Assembly: GCF_009828925.2 (NCBI RefSeq)
Contig: NZ_WUTY02000001.1
Coordinates: forward strand, 4,308,492 to 4,372,491
Length of the DNA: 64,000 nt
Source of the DNA: Methylicorpusculum oleiharenae
Lineage (GTDB): Bacteria > Pseudomonadota > Gammaproteobacteria > Methylococcales > Methylomonadaceae
Direction: 5' to 3'
Notes under the pieces: model-generated
The model's database searches: none
Seen by the model: the letters and a program-made list of their open reading frames with translations, nothing else
Told to the model about the DNA's origin: nothing
Shown: one piece after another, positions 9,073 through 18,700 of the stretch
Position numbering within the stretch: position 1 is the first letter of the stretch
Layout of the letters: every line of letters starts with the position of its first letter
Program-made: the position numbers and the translations under genes

Positions 9073-10011
9073 ATGACAACTAAATTAGCAAAAGCTGTAT
9101 CTATGGCAATTGCAGGTTCAGCCTTAACAATCGGTTCAATATCAAGCGCATCTGCGCATACGATGTACAACACAGAAATACGAACTGGCGTTGATAGTAA
9201 CGGAATACCAAATCGTATATCTGGTACAGACGGTTTTGTATATGGCTTTCAAAATGCCAATTATCCTAACGTAACAGGATGGGTAGGCACCGGCACTGGT
9301 ATTTCCAGCAATCTGCCATTCAACTACTCCGGCAAAGCTCATTTGAACTGGGCCGCCGAATTGCATCATGCAGGCAGTTCTTTGGAAATCTCCAAAGCCG
9401 ACGCTCTAACTCGATACGGCTCGTCAATCAGTGATGCAGAAATTGATACCGGCGCAGGAGCATGGCAAGATGCAGGAATAGATGGCAACGGCAACCCTAC
9501 AGTAAACGGACCTACCGGCTGGAAGCATCAAACCGATATCGGTTTGATCAAAGCCGAAGAAACCATGTTCATAACGCTCAAACCCTCAGTAGTCACTGGA
9601 ACAGGCTTTGATATCCAAAACTTCGGTATCACTGTGTTTACTGGCATGGATAAGAACACTGGTGATTACAGTCACCATGGCTCGTGGAACTGCCCAGGGT
9701 GTCTTTCAGGTGGCAACCCCGCACCAAAACCCTATGATGCCAATGATCCATTTGGCACCCAAGGGTTAACCTATTTGATCCACGACGCAACTGTAGATGG
9801 CTTGAATGGCTTGACGTTCAAGGCAGTTGCAGGACAAGAGTATTCTGTATACATCGGTGGAGCAGGCGTAGGCCGCTGGAATGCAAACGTCGCTGACTAT
9901 AAACTGGAAATAACCACTTCAGCTGTCCCAATCCCAGCTGCCGTCTGGCTGATGGGCAGTGGTCTGGTAGGCTTGATGTCATTTGGCCGTAAAAAAGAAA
10001 AAACAGCTTAA
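9073..10011 (+). CDS. Secreted PEP-CTERM domain protein
   Basis: I place the start at the ATG at 9073 because GAGGG (9057-9061) lies at a suitable distance upstream; the earlier in-frame ATG at 9055 has no ribosome binding site. The product (312 aa) begins with a signal peptide MTTKLAKAVSMAIAGSALTI.. ending ASA before HTMYN. The C-terminus VPIPAAVWLMGSGLVGLMSF then GRKKEKTA is a PEP-CTERM variant signal: motif, transmembrane helix, basic tail, recognised by exosortase for processing and surface retention. The middle part is a Gly/Asn/Thr-rich beta-type domain that I do not recognise. The upstream GEMM-like riboswitch suggests control by c-di-GMP, in line with a role in matrix or biofilm. Confidence 0.85.
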   Translation: MTTKLAKAVSMAIAGSALTIGSISSASAHTMYNTEIRTGVDSNGIPNRISGTDGFVYGFQNANYPNVTGWVGTGTGISSNLPFNYSGKAHLNWAAELHHAGSSLEISKADALTRYGSSISDAEIDTGAGAWQDAGIDGNGNPTVNGPTGWKHQTDIGLIKAEETMFITLKPSVVTGTGFDIQNFGITVFTGMDKNTGDYSHHGSWNCPGCLSGGNPAPKPYDANDPFGTQGLTYLIHDATVDGLNGLTFKAVAGQEYSVYIGGAGVGRWNANVADYKLEITTSAVPIPAAVWLMGSGLVGLMSFGRKKEKTA

Positions 10012-10595
10012 ATTACACCCGTTCCAAAATGAGCAGTTCATCTGCCGGACCGCAGGACATTATCTCAGCGGTTCTTAAAGCCTGTTTAAGTCACAGGCCA
10101 ATCAGAACCTCAAAACCGGCAAGCCAAGGATGGCTTTTACTGCTTTAAATCAGGAACTCACTTTAATGACAATACAAAGCGAGTTGCTACTGTTCAATTA
10201 TTCTTGATCGTAAAACTTTGCACCATCTAGGTAAATTGAGATAACTGATCGCTAACCTTATTCGTTGAAATTTTTTTATCCAGCACAACATCAAAGCGCA
10301 TAATTCTACCCTGAGCTGTTTTTGCATAAGTATCAAATACGTGTGAAATAGACATCGATATTTCCTATTAAAACGGGTTGCCCTTGGAAAAGTGAGTTCC
10401 ATCTATTTATTTAATTAAGTATTTAAAGTATAGGAGGATAGCAGCGGTAACTAGCAGAGCTTAACAACTAAGCATTATCCGTCATGTACCTGACAGATTT
10501 TTTCGTTATCACGATGGGTTTGCGGTTCTTTTGTTAATCCACAGCTGGGGTATCCTCAAAAAATTCGCCAAGGACCAGCGTCCTTGGCGTAAGTT
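10012..10595. other. Gap without recognised gene
   Basis: No ORF with convincing coding character was found. A 71-residue reverse ORF (10187-10402) has irregular composition and no RBS. The region lies between the end of the PEP-CTERM gene and the 3' end of the truncated DapA-family gene. Confidence 0.5.
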
Positions 10596-11447
10596 TTAGC
10601 CATTTAATTGTTTGATCAATGCAGCCAATTCATCTTGACCGGCTGAATCCAGTGGGAGTAACGGTTTGCGCGGAACACCTGCGTCAAATCCGCGCAATTG
10701 CAGGCCGGCTTTGATCGTCGTAGGTAAACCACCCTTAAGAATAAATTGCAGCAATGGGAGCTGTTTGTAAAATACTTCGCGCGCCTGCTTTAAATCACCC
10801 GCCAGGCTCGCCTCATACAGCTTCAACGGCCAGGCAGGAATCAGGTTGGGCGCAGCCGTGCACCAACCGGCAGCGCCTGCGGCAAAAGCTTCCAATGCCA
10901 AGGGATTACTACCGTTATAGAAGGGGATTTCTTCATTGGAAAGCTGGGAGATTCGATGCATGCGTTGAATATCGCCAGAACTTTCCTTAACCATGGTCAC
11001 GTTATCAATCTCCTTGATGATGTGCACGATTAACTCGGGAGACAAATCCAGACCGCTGGTAGCCGGGTTGTTATAGAGCATCACGGGAATGCCGATAGCC
11101 TCGCTGATTGTAGCGTAATGCTGAAAAATTTCCCGTTCCGTCAGTTTCCAATAAGAAATAGGTAAAACCATTACCGCGTCTGCACCCACTTTTTCGGCAA
11201 ACTTTGCTCGGCGCACTGCGTTTTGAGTAGTCAGATCGGATATCCCAACCACTGTCGGTACTCGTTTCGCGACTTGTTTTACCGAGGCCTCCGCCACCGT
11301 ATTCCATTCCTCATCGGTTAGGTACGCACTCTCGCCAGTGCTGCCCAGTGGAGCAATTGCATGAGAGCCATCCTGGATAAGACGATCAATTAATTGCCCT
11401 AGTAGTTTTGAAGCAACGCGTGCTGATTCAATCTGGAAGTAGCTTGG
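10596..11447 (-). pseudogene. DapA/dihydrodipicolinate-synthase-family aldolase, 5' truncated
   Basis: The frame matches the DHDPS/NAL superfamily from LIDRLIQDG (about 11395) through APLGSTGESAYLT, LYNNPATSG (catalytic Tyr), VKESSGD (Schiff-base Lys) to the C-terminus. Family members are TIM-barrel class I aldolases or lyases such as DapA, KDG aldolase and NanA. The usual first 20-25 residues (the beta1 strand with a TPF motif) are missing: upstream of the homology the frame reaches a TGA at 11448-11450 with no ATG between. The longest ORF with a permitted start uses a GTG at 11297, which would omit the GSTGE motif. It therefore looks like a 5'-truncated pseudogene at the edge of an accessory block. 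Confidence 0.7.
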
Positions 11448-11585
11448 TCAAGACCGGATTTTATGTGTGTTATCGAACAGACACCCTCAAAGGAATCGAA
11501 AATAATTCGATTGACACCGTACTAACGGAAAGGCATCTAAATCACTTCTTTAAAAGACTATCCTCCATGACTCAAACCCAATGTC

Positions 11586-12205
11586 TTGCCGTGTTTCCAG
11601 ATGCCGGCGTCCAGAAACGCGGTGACAATTTTGAAAACCATGAGTTATTTACCTATATCAGGGGGTGACTTACTTGAAACCGAACACGACGTGTCTAAAA
11701 ATCGGATTACCTTGGAGAAATTCCAAAGCAATCCATTCAGATTGCGAATGCCTCTCACCAACCCGGAGGGGTTTTATCGTCATTATGTCGAACTAATTGA
11801 TGATCCTAAAACACTGGATCGCATGACATCGATGCTTTGCTCTATCTGTAAATTTGCCCGTTACGAATAGAGGGGCATTAAAGGCGCAGGGGATGTCGTT
11901 CCCGATAGAGCGCATTCAATTTCAGTAGAAGACCAAATTTCCTGCGTCCATTTAGCTGAAGAAACGTGCCCTGTACGTTTGTTCGACGAGCTGTTGAAAA
12001 ACCGCGGCCTGGAACAGGTTGAGTGGAAATTAGAGTGGTCAAATCGAGCGTGGGTTGGCCGATCCCGTTTTCGCAAGAATGTTGATGATCGGGTGCAGAC
12101 CCTGCGGCACTCCAGTGAGACAACTGCGTCGCTTATTTCAACCACGTGCTTGACAAGAACGGCACGCAACTGGCTCTGTTTCCGTATAACGACGCCGCCA
12201 ACTGA
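11586..12205 (+). pseudogene. Unrecognised decayed coding sequence
   Basis: One frame runs from 11586 to a TAG at 11868-11870 (ending SMLCSICKFARYE), then continues in the same frame without a stop (RGIKGAGDVVPDRAH..., LFDELLKNRGLEQVEW, SNRAWVGRSRF). After about 12110 the coding-like character moves to another frame, CVAYFNHVLDKNGTQLALFP, ending at TGA 12203-12205. This pattern suggests one older gene broken by a nonsense codon and at least one frameshift. I do not recognise the family. Confidence 0.3.
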
Positions 12206-12363
12206 GAGTAAGGATGCGAATCAGCTGAGCGTGAGCATGGCTGACCAAGAGCCGCCTCTCGTTAATCTTCTTTCCACTGAAGCAAAGGCGAAATATGTAG
12301 AAGGTCACAATACAATCAAAGAGGTTTCACGAAGAATACAGGATGACGGTTACAGAGAGGGCC

Positions 12364-12453
12364 ATGGCCGGCGGAATGTGGCTTTGGTCGGTGATTGGCG
12401 TATTGCTGGCAATCCTGCTGGTCGTCGTTATCCTCAAACGGTCCAAAAAATAA
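12364..12453 (+). CDS. 29-aa single-span membrane peptide
   Basis: The ATG is preceded by GAGAGG and opens 29 codons: MAGGMWLWSVIGVLLAIL, a run of LVVVI, then the basic tail LKRSKK and TAA. It is one hydrophobic helix with a positively charged cytoplasmic end. A downstream ATG (codon 5, MWLWS) could also be the start. It sits about 55 bp before the DUF302 gene and 0.6 kb before copB on the same strand, so it may belong to the metal-response operon. A larger frame covers the same bases but lacks coding character there. Confidence 0.5.
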   Translation: MAGGMWLWSVIGVLLAILLVVVILKRSKK

Positions 12454-12508
12454 GTCGGGCCGCGGCATTACTGATACGTGAACTGTAAACCATGAAAGGA
12501 GAACCGCT

Positions 12509-12895
12509 ATGCTAATCAAATTAACGACGAATAAATCAGTGAGTGACACTGCGAATGCCTTACAGGCCGCCGTTCAGGCGAACCATTTTGGCGTCATGCA
12601 GGTTCATAACCTAAAAGACACCATGACCAAGAAAGGCGTGGAGTTCACCCGCGAATGCCAGATTTTTGAGGTGTGCCAACCTCAACAAGCAAAGAAGGTG
12701 CTCGATGAAAACATGAGTGTCTCCACCGCACTGCCATGCCGGATTTCCATTTACGAGGAGGACGGCAAAACGGTAATGGCAACATTGAAGCCAACCACGC
12801 TTCTGGCGATGTTCAACACGCCCCAACTGGCAGAAGTGGCTCAGGAAGTGGAAGACACTATCGTTAAAATCATGAACCAGGCTGCGTTGGCCTGA
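12509..12895 (+). CDS. DUF302 domain protein
   Basis: The 128-residue product matches the DUF302 pattern: an N-terminal SVSDTANALQAAVQANHFGVMQVHNLKDT, the ECQIFEVCQPQQAKKVL segment and CRISIYEEDGKTVMATLKPTTLL. An AAAGGAG Shine-Dalgarno precedes the ATG by eight bases. DUF302 proteins are small cytoplasmic alpha/beta proteins of unknown function, often placed beside copper or heavy-metal P-type ATPases, as here. Two of the cysteines flank the central helix and could bind metal, but that is inference. Confidence 0.85.
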   Translation: MLIKLTTNKSVSDTANALQAAVQANHFGVMQVHNLKDTMTKKGVEFTRECQIFEVCQPQQAKKVLDENMSVSTALPCRISIYEEDGKTVMATLKPTTLLAMFNTPQLAEVAQEVEDTIVKIMNQAALA

Positions 12896-13037
12896 TCGGC
12901 TCAGTCTTTAATGTTCTGCGGGTTTGGATCCTAATCACTATTGCCGGCAGAAAGTCGTATCAAAACCCGCTCAAAGTATTGTGGAGGGCGGTAAATCAGG
13001 GTTTGGAAGCAATCCTAAATAAAGCCAGGAGATCGCT

Positions 13038-15050
13038 ATGCAGCATCATGATCACGTTACTGAAGATAATCCAGAAACTAAAATGTCGCATGCAGGAGGC
13101 GATCACCATGCGCACATGGCGGCCGATTTCCAGAAACGCTTCTGGATATCGCTGGCCCTGACCCTGCCAATTTTGCTGCTGTCACCTATGCTGCAAAAGC
13201 TGGTGGGACTGCGGGATGCCATTAGTTTTTCCGGCGATCTTTACCTGTTGTTTGGCTTTGCCTCGGCGGTGTTTTGGTATGGCGGCTGGCCGTTCCTGAA
13301 AGGGTTATTCAAGGAACTGAAATCTCGCCAGGCCGGCATGATGACACTGGTCGCCGTCGCCATCAGCACCGCCTATATATATAGCAGCGCAGTGGTATTT
13401 GGCCTGACCGGTAAGATGTTCTTCTGGGAGCTGGCCACCCTGGTCGACATCATGTTGGTGGGGCACTGGATCGAGATGAAATCGGTGATGGGCGCCTCAA
13501 AGGCGCTGGAGGCGCTGGCCAAATTGATGCCCTCCGACGCCCACAAACTGATGCCGGATGGCAGTGTGAAAGAGGTGCCTCTCGGCGAGTTGGTGCTGGA
13601 TGACAAGGTGCTGATCAAGCCGGGCGAGAAAATCCCTGCCGATGGTGTCATCATCAAAGGCGAGAGCTCGGTTAATGAGGCCATGCTAACCGGGGAATCG
13701 AATCCCGTCAGCAAAAAATCCAGCGATAAGGTCATCGGTGGCGCCATTAACGGTGAAGGTTCATTGACCATCGAAGTCAAAGGCACTGGTAAGGATTCGT
13801 TTCTGTCGCAGGTTATCGACTTGGTCAAACAGGCGCAAGAAAGCAAATCCAAAACCCAAAATCTGGCCGATACCGCTGCGATGTGGCTGACCATCATTGC
13901 GCTTGGCAGCGGCGGTATTACCTTTTTTATCTGGCTGGTTCTGATGAGCAAGGAATTTGCCTTTGCCATTGAACGTGCCGTCACGGTGATGGTGATTACC
14001 TGTCCGCACGCACTCGGCCTGGCCGTACCATTGGTGGTGGCCGTTTCTACCGCGCTGGCTGCAAGCAACGGCCTGCTGATTCGTAATCGCAGTGCTTTCG
14101 AAGCTGCCCGGAAGTTGCAGGCCATTATTTTTGATAAGACCGGCACGCTGACCGAGGGCCGTTTTGGCGTGACCGACACCCTGGTGCTTGCGCAGAACAT
14201 CGACGAACAAACGTTACTTAAGTATGCGGCTTCCGTGGATGCAAATTCAGAACATCCTATCGCCAAGGCTATTGCTGATTCTTCGGAACAGAAGTCGCCG
14301 GTCGAAAACTTTAAAAGTATCCCCGGCAAAGGTGCGGAAGGCCGGGTCGAGGGCAGAGACATCAAGGTGGTCAGTCCCGGCTATCTTCAAGAACAAGATA
14401 TCAGCATGACCGATCAGCGGGTAGAGCCACTGCAAGCCCAGGGCAAGACAGTCGTGTTTGTTCTGGTTGACGGACAGTTGCAAGGCGCGATAGCTCTGGC
14501 CGATATCATCCGCCCCGAGGCCAAGCCAGCTATCGCTGCCCTCAAGGCTTTAGACATCCGCTGCATGATGCTCACTGGCGATAACCAAGCAACCGCCAAA
14601 TGGGTGTCAGACCAGATCGGACTGGATGAATATTTCGCCGAAGTTCTGCCGCAGGACAAAGCTGCCAAAGTTAAACAGGTACAATCCCGAGGTATTTTGG
14701 TAGCCATGACTGGCGACGGTGTGAACGATGCGCCGGCACTGGCCCAGGCCGATGTCGGCATTGCCATTGGTGCCGGTTCGGATGTGGCAGTAGAAACCGC
14801 CGACGTGATTCTGGTGCGCAGCAATCCGCTGGATGTTGTGGCCATCCTGCAACTTTCCCGCGCCACCTATGGCAAGATGATTCAAAACCTGGTCTGGGCC
14901 ACTGGCTACAACGTGGTTGCCATTCCGCTGGCGGCCGGTGCGCTTTATGCTTGGGGTGTGTTGCTGTCCCCTGCATTGGGCGCGGTGTTGATGGCGGCGA
15001 GTACGGTGATAGTCGCCATCAATGCGCGATTGTTAAAAATGCACCAGTAA
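13038..15050 (+). CDS. copB: Copper-translocating P1B-type ATPase, CopB class
   Basis: The 670-residue protein has a His-rich N-terminus (HHDH, HAGGDHHAHM) instead of CxxC metal-binding domains. The membrane motif is C322-P-H324, the phosphorylation site D366-KTGTLT, the TGES actuator loop (AMLTGESNPV), and the hinge MTGDGVNDAPAL. CPH with an N-terminal His stretch defines the CopB (P1B-3) class, which exports copper, probably Cu(II)/Cu(I), from the cytoplasm at the expense of ATP. AGGAG seven bases before the ATG supports the start. It follows DUF302 by about 140 bp and probably belongs to one metal-resistance unit with the downstream genes. Silver export is an alternative. Confidence 0.92.
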   Translation: MQHHDHVTEDNPETKMSHAGGDHHAHMAADFQKRFWISLALTLPILLLSPMLQKLVGLRDAISFSGDLYLLFGFASAVFWYGGWPFLKGLFKELKSRQAGMMTLVAVAISTAYIYSSAVVFGLTGKMFFWELATLVDIMLVGHWIEMKSVMGASKALEALAKLMPSDAHKLMPDGSVKEVPLGELVLDDKVLIKPGEKIPADGVIIKGESSVNEAMLTGESNPVSKKSSDKVIGGAINGEGSLTIEVKGTGKDSFLSQVIDLVKQAQESKSKTQNLADTAAMWLTIIALGSGGITFFIWLVLMSKEFAFAIERAVTVMVITCPHALGLAVPLVVAVSTALAASNGLLIRNRSAFEAARKLQAIIFDKTGTLTEGRFGVTDTLVLAQNIDEQTLLKYAASVDANSEHPIAKAIADSSEQKSPVENFKSIPGKGAEGRVEGRDIKVVSPGYLQEQDISMTDQRVEPLQAQGKTVVFVLVDGQLQGAIALADIIRPEAKPAIAALKALDIRCMMLTGDNQATAKWVSDQIGLDEYFAEVLPQDKAAKVKQVQSRGILVAMTGDGVNDAPALAQADVGIAIGAGSDVAVETADVILVRSNPLDVVAILQLSRATYGKMIQNLVWATGYNVVAIPLAAGALYAWGVLLSPALGAVLMAASTVIVAINARLLKMHQ

Positions 15051-15182
15051 TTCTAAACACAAAATCGAGTTTCGGAATACTAGTCACAGAGAAAACAAAG
15101 GGGTTACACAAAATGTTAAAAAATCTGCTTTTACAGCTCGTCCTTTCGGAGACATATCCCATAGCAATCGAGGTGATGGTCG

Positions 15183-15776
15183 ATGAAAGCTAAGGCGGGG
15201 GCAAAAGATTTTCCTGTCGTTTGCGTAGGCGGTTCGGCCGGCGGCCTCGACGCCTATAGACAATTATTACAGAATCTGCCGTCCGATTTGGGTGTTGCGA
15301 TCGTCATTGTCAATCACTTGAGAACCGTTTCTACCATGCTGCATGAGATTCTGCCGCAGTACACTCAGATGCCAGTGGAACTGATCACGGAGAAATTAGA
15401 TATCCAACCCAACCATGTGTTCATCATTCCGGAAAAGCGTGATTTGCATATTCTTGACGGAGAATTTCGTTTAAAGCCGATATCAAAACCGCGAGGATGG
15501 CCGGACGTGATTACAGTATTTCTTCGTTCCCTGGCAGAGAATTGGGACGGTAAAGTGATCGCTATTATTGTTTCTGGCTATGATGGAGATGGTGCCGCGG
15601 CGCTGTCCAAGATAAAACAAGCTGGGGGCATTACCATCGCACAAAAACTGGATACAGCCAAACAGCCTGATATGCCAGAGAGTGCAATTGCCAGCGGGTA
15701 TATCGATTTTGTCCTTTCCCCAGCGGATATTGCTGAAGAAATTGTCAGAATTTCGCAAACGGCAGTAAATATTTAG
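15183..15776 (+). CDS. Stand-alone CheB-type methylesterase domain
   Basis: The 197-residue product covers only the CheB catalytic domain: GGSAGGLDAYRQLLQ with the nucleophilic serine, IVNHL with the histidine, and VSGYDGDGAAAL with the aspartate. The receiver domain of true chemotaxis CheB is absent, as is a CheR fusion. CheB domains hydrolyse glutamyl methyl esters on chemoreceptors, but single-domain versions often lie in stress or transport clusters without chemotaxis genes, as here between two P-type ATPases. The following gene begins about 15 bp downstream, so they are probably one operon. Confidence 0.85.
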   Translation: MKAKAGAKDFPVVCVGGSAGGLDAYRQLLQNLPSDLGVAIVIVNHLRTVSTMLHEILPQYTQMPVELITEKLDIQPNHVFIIPEKRDLHILDGEFRLKPISKPRGWPDVITVFLRSLAENWDGKVIAIIVSGYDGDGAAALSKIKQAGGITIAQKLDTAKQPDMPESAIASGYIDFVLSPADIAEEIVRISQTAVNI

Positions 15777-15791
15777 TGAAGGTTGCATAAC

Positions 15792-18700
15792 ATGAATCCA
15801 CCGCCAGACCTCGCTGAACAACCCAAAAAAAACCAAACCTGGCACAGACTGTCCGTCGAGGATGTGTTGACACAGCTCGGTTCCTCCGCGGCAGGACTGT
15901 CGACACAAGAAGCGGCTATTCGACTTGCCGCCAACGGCCCAAACGCGCTGAAGGAAGGCAAGCGCATCAGTCCGCTACGGATTTTCCTCGACCAGTTCAA
16001 GAGCCTGATCATCTGGATACTGATCGTGGCTGGTGTCGTTTCCGGCCTGTTGGGCGAAATGATGGATGCCTCTGCCATCCTCGCCATTGTCGCCCTCAAC
16101 GCCGTCATTGGTTTTTATCAGGAGTTTAATGCGGAGAAGTCCATCGCGGCGCTGAAGAAAATGACCGCGCCTCAGGCCAAGGTATGGCGCGATGGAAAAG
16201 TCACGTCGATTCCAGCCTCGGGTATCGTTACCGGCGATATTTTGGCCTTGGAAGCCGGCGACCTGATCGGAGCCGATGCCCGGCTTCTGGAGGCCGCCTC
16301 GCTCAGATGTATCGAAGCGACGCTGACCGGCGAATCGTTAGCGCAGACCAAGCATTCCGAGACTTTGGAAAAGATCGATGTGCCGCTGGCAGACCGCGAC
16401 AATATGGTGTTCATGGGTACCAGTGTCGCGACCGGTACGGGTCTGGCCGTCGTTGTCGCCACGGCGATGCAGACCGAGTTGGGTCGCATCGCCGGTTTGA
16501 TTGCAGAAGCTGGTGAGGAGGAACAGACCCCGCTGGAGAAAAAGCTTGAGTCCTTCGGACAGATACTGGTCTGGACGGCGTTGGGCGTTGTCGCACTATT
16601 GTTCGGGCTGGGCTTGCTGCGCGGCACGGACTTGTTCGAGTTATTCATGACATCAGTGAGTCTCGCCGTGGCGGCCGTGCCTGAAGGGCTGCCGGCCGTC
16701 GTCACGGTGGCGCTGTCGCTTGGAGTAGTACGCATGTCACGCCGCCATGCACTGATGCGCAGACTGTCAGCCGTCGAGACACTGGGTGCGACTACCGTCA
16801 TCTGCACCGACAAGACCGGCACCTTGACCGTGGGCCAAATGACCGTGCGCGCACTTTTCGTGGCTGGGCAGCGTTATGAGGTCAGCGGCGAAGGTTACGG
16901 GCCGGAAGGCGAAGTGCTGATCGAGGGCAAGCAGATCGAAGAGGAACATGCGCCGGCATTGCTTGAACTGGCGACCGTGATGCTTGGTTGCAATAACGCC
17001 CACCTAGCCCAGGAAAAGGGAACCTGGAAAGTGATAGGCGACCCCACTGAAGGGGCATTATTGGCAGGGGGCGCGAAAGCGGGCGGTGACCAGGAACGCA
17101 TCGAGCGAGAGATGCCCAAACAGCATGAAATTCCGTTCGATTCCGATCGTAAACTGAGCACGGTGATCCGCAAACTGCCGGATGGCCAATTACGCGCCTT
17201 CATCAATGGCGCGCCGGATGTGTTGTTACAGCGCTGCACAAACCTTTACACCAACGCCGGTGTCCGTCCCTTGACGGAAGAGGATCGTCAGACCATTCTG
17301 GCGCAAAATGCCGCGATGGCCCAGCAAGCTCTGCGCGTACTCGGTTCGGCCTATCGCGGCCTGGACCCTTCAAGCGCCACCGACATCTCGGCAGACGCCG
17401 TGGAGCGCGATCTGGTGTTCGTGGGTTTGTCGGGTATGGTTGACCCGCCGCGCCAAGAAGCCAAGGATGCCGTCGTCAAATGTCACGCTGCGGGCATCCG
17501 CGTAGTCATGATTACCGGCGATCATCCGCACACCGCGACAGCCATTGCTCGGGAACTCGGCATTGCTACCGGCGATGACACGGCTACCACCGGTATCGAA
17601 CTGGACAAGTTGTCTGATGACGATCTCCAGCAGCGTATACCCAAAATTTCTGTATACGCCCGTGTCACCGCAGAGCACAAATTACGTATCATCCGCGCCT
17701 GGAAAGCAAATGACGCGGTGGTAGCGATGACGGGTGACGGTGTCAACGATGCGCCGGCCATTAAGGGCGCCGACATTGGCATCGCCATGGGTAAAGCCGG
17801 TACGGAAGTCACCAAACAGGCGGCGGACATGATCATCACAGATGACAATTTTGCGTCCATCGTCGCCGCCGTCGAAGAGGGGCGCGGCATCTATGACAAT
17901 ATCCGCAAAACACTCCAATACTTGTTGGCGGGCAACAGCGGCGAATTGTTACTGATGACTGTTTGCGTAATCGTGGGGTTGCCCACGCCGTTATTGCCCA
18001 TACACCTGCTGTGGATAAATCTGGTCACCGACGGCCTTCCCGCACTGTGTCTCGCCACCGATCCCATTGATCCCGACGTGATGAAGCGCCAACCGCGTCC
18101 CCGCTCCGAGCGGATTACCACGCCCAACTTTCTCCGCACAATGGGTTTCACCGGATTGCTTACGGCGAGTGTGGCATTCGCGGTGTACTCCTATATCCTG
18201 AACACGGAAACCACTGAGATTGCTCGCACCTACGCTTTTGCCGTGCTGGTATTCGCCGAGCTGTTGAGAGCCTTTGGCGCCCGTAGCGAAACAAAACCCA
18301 TCTGGCGTATCTCCCTTTTCACGAACATCAGTCTGGTTGTCGTGGTTGCCGTTTCGTTCGGCCTGCAAGTGTGGAGTCAGCATAACGAAATGCTGGGCCG
18401 CTTCCTGAAGACTTCATCCATGCCGTTCAGCGATTGTTTGCTGCTGGTCGTATTGGGGGCTATCCCTTTGCTAGTACTGGAGATGGTGAAGCTTATACGT
18501 CATGCTCCAGTGTCCATCAAGGCTTCGCCGAAAATAGCCAACCAGCGGTTTAGTCTAAACAGCAGTCGAGTTTGGAGCATATTGTGCCTAGCTGTGAATA
18601 AGTTTTCGACGATCAACGGGGCTCAGTCGGCGGCGGCTTTCACTCACTATGCGTTCTTCTCACTGTTTCCTTTAATCGTCCTTATCGTCACCCTAGCTTC

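Noticed and set aside
10596-11297. DapA-family gene starting at GTG 11297 as functional
   Set aside because: This start would drop the conserved GSTGE region and the first barrel strands, so a working aldolase is unlikely.
11979-12488. 169-aa ORF as an intact gene
   Set aside because: Coding character changes frame near 12110, and the small membrane peptide lies in another frame at its 3' end; treated as part of a pseudogene instead.
13373-14365. 330-aa ORF opposite copB
   Set aside because: It is the antisense shadow of a strongly supported P-type ATPase; Ser/Thr-rich product without motifs.
16172-16822. 216-aa reverse ORF opposite the ATPase-YihY gene
   Set aside because: Shadow of high-GC coding sequence, no RBS and no motifs.
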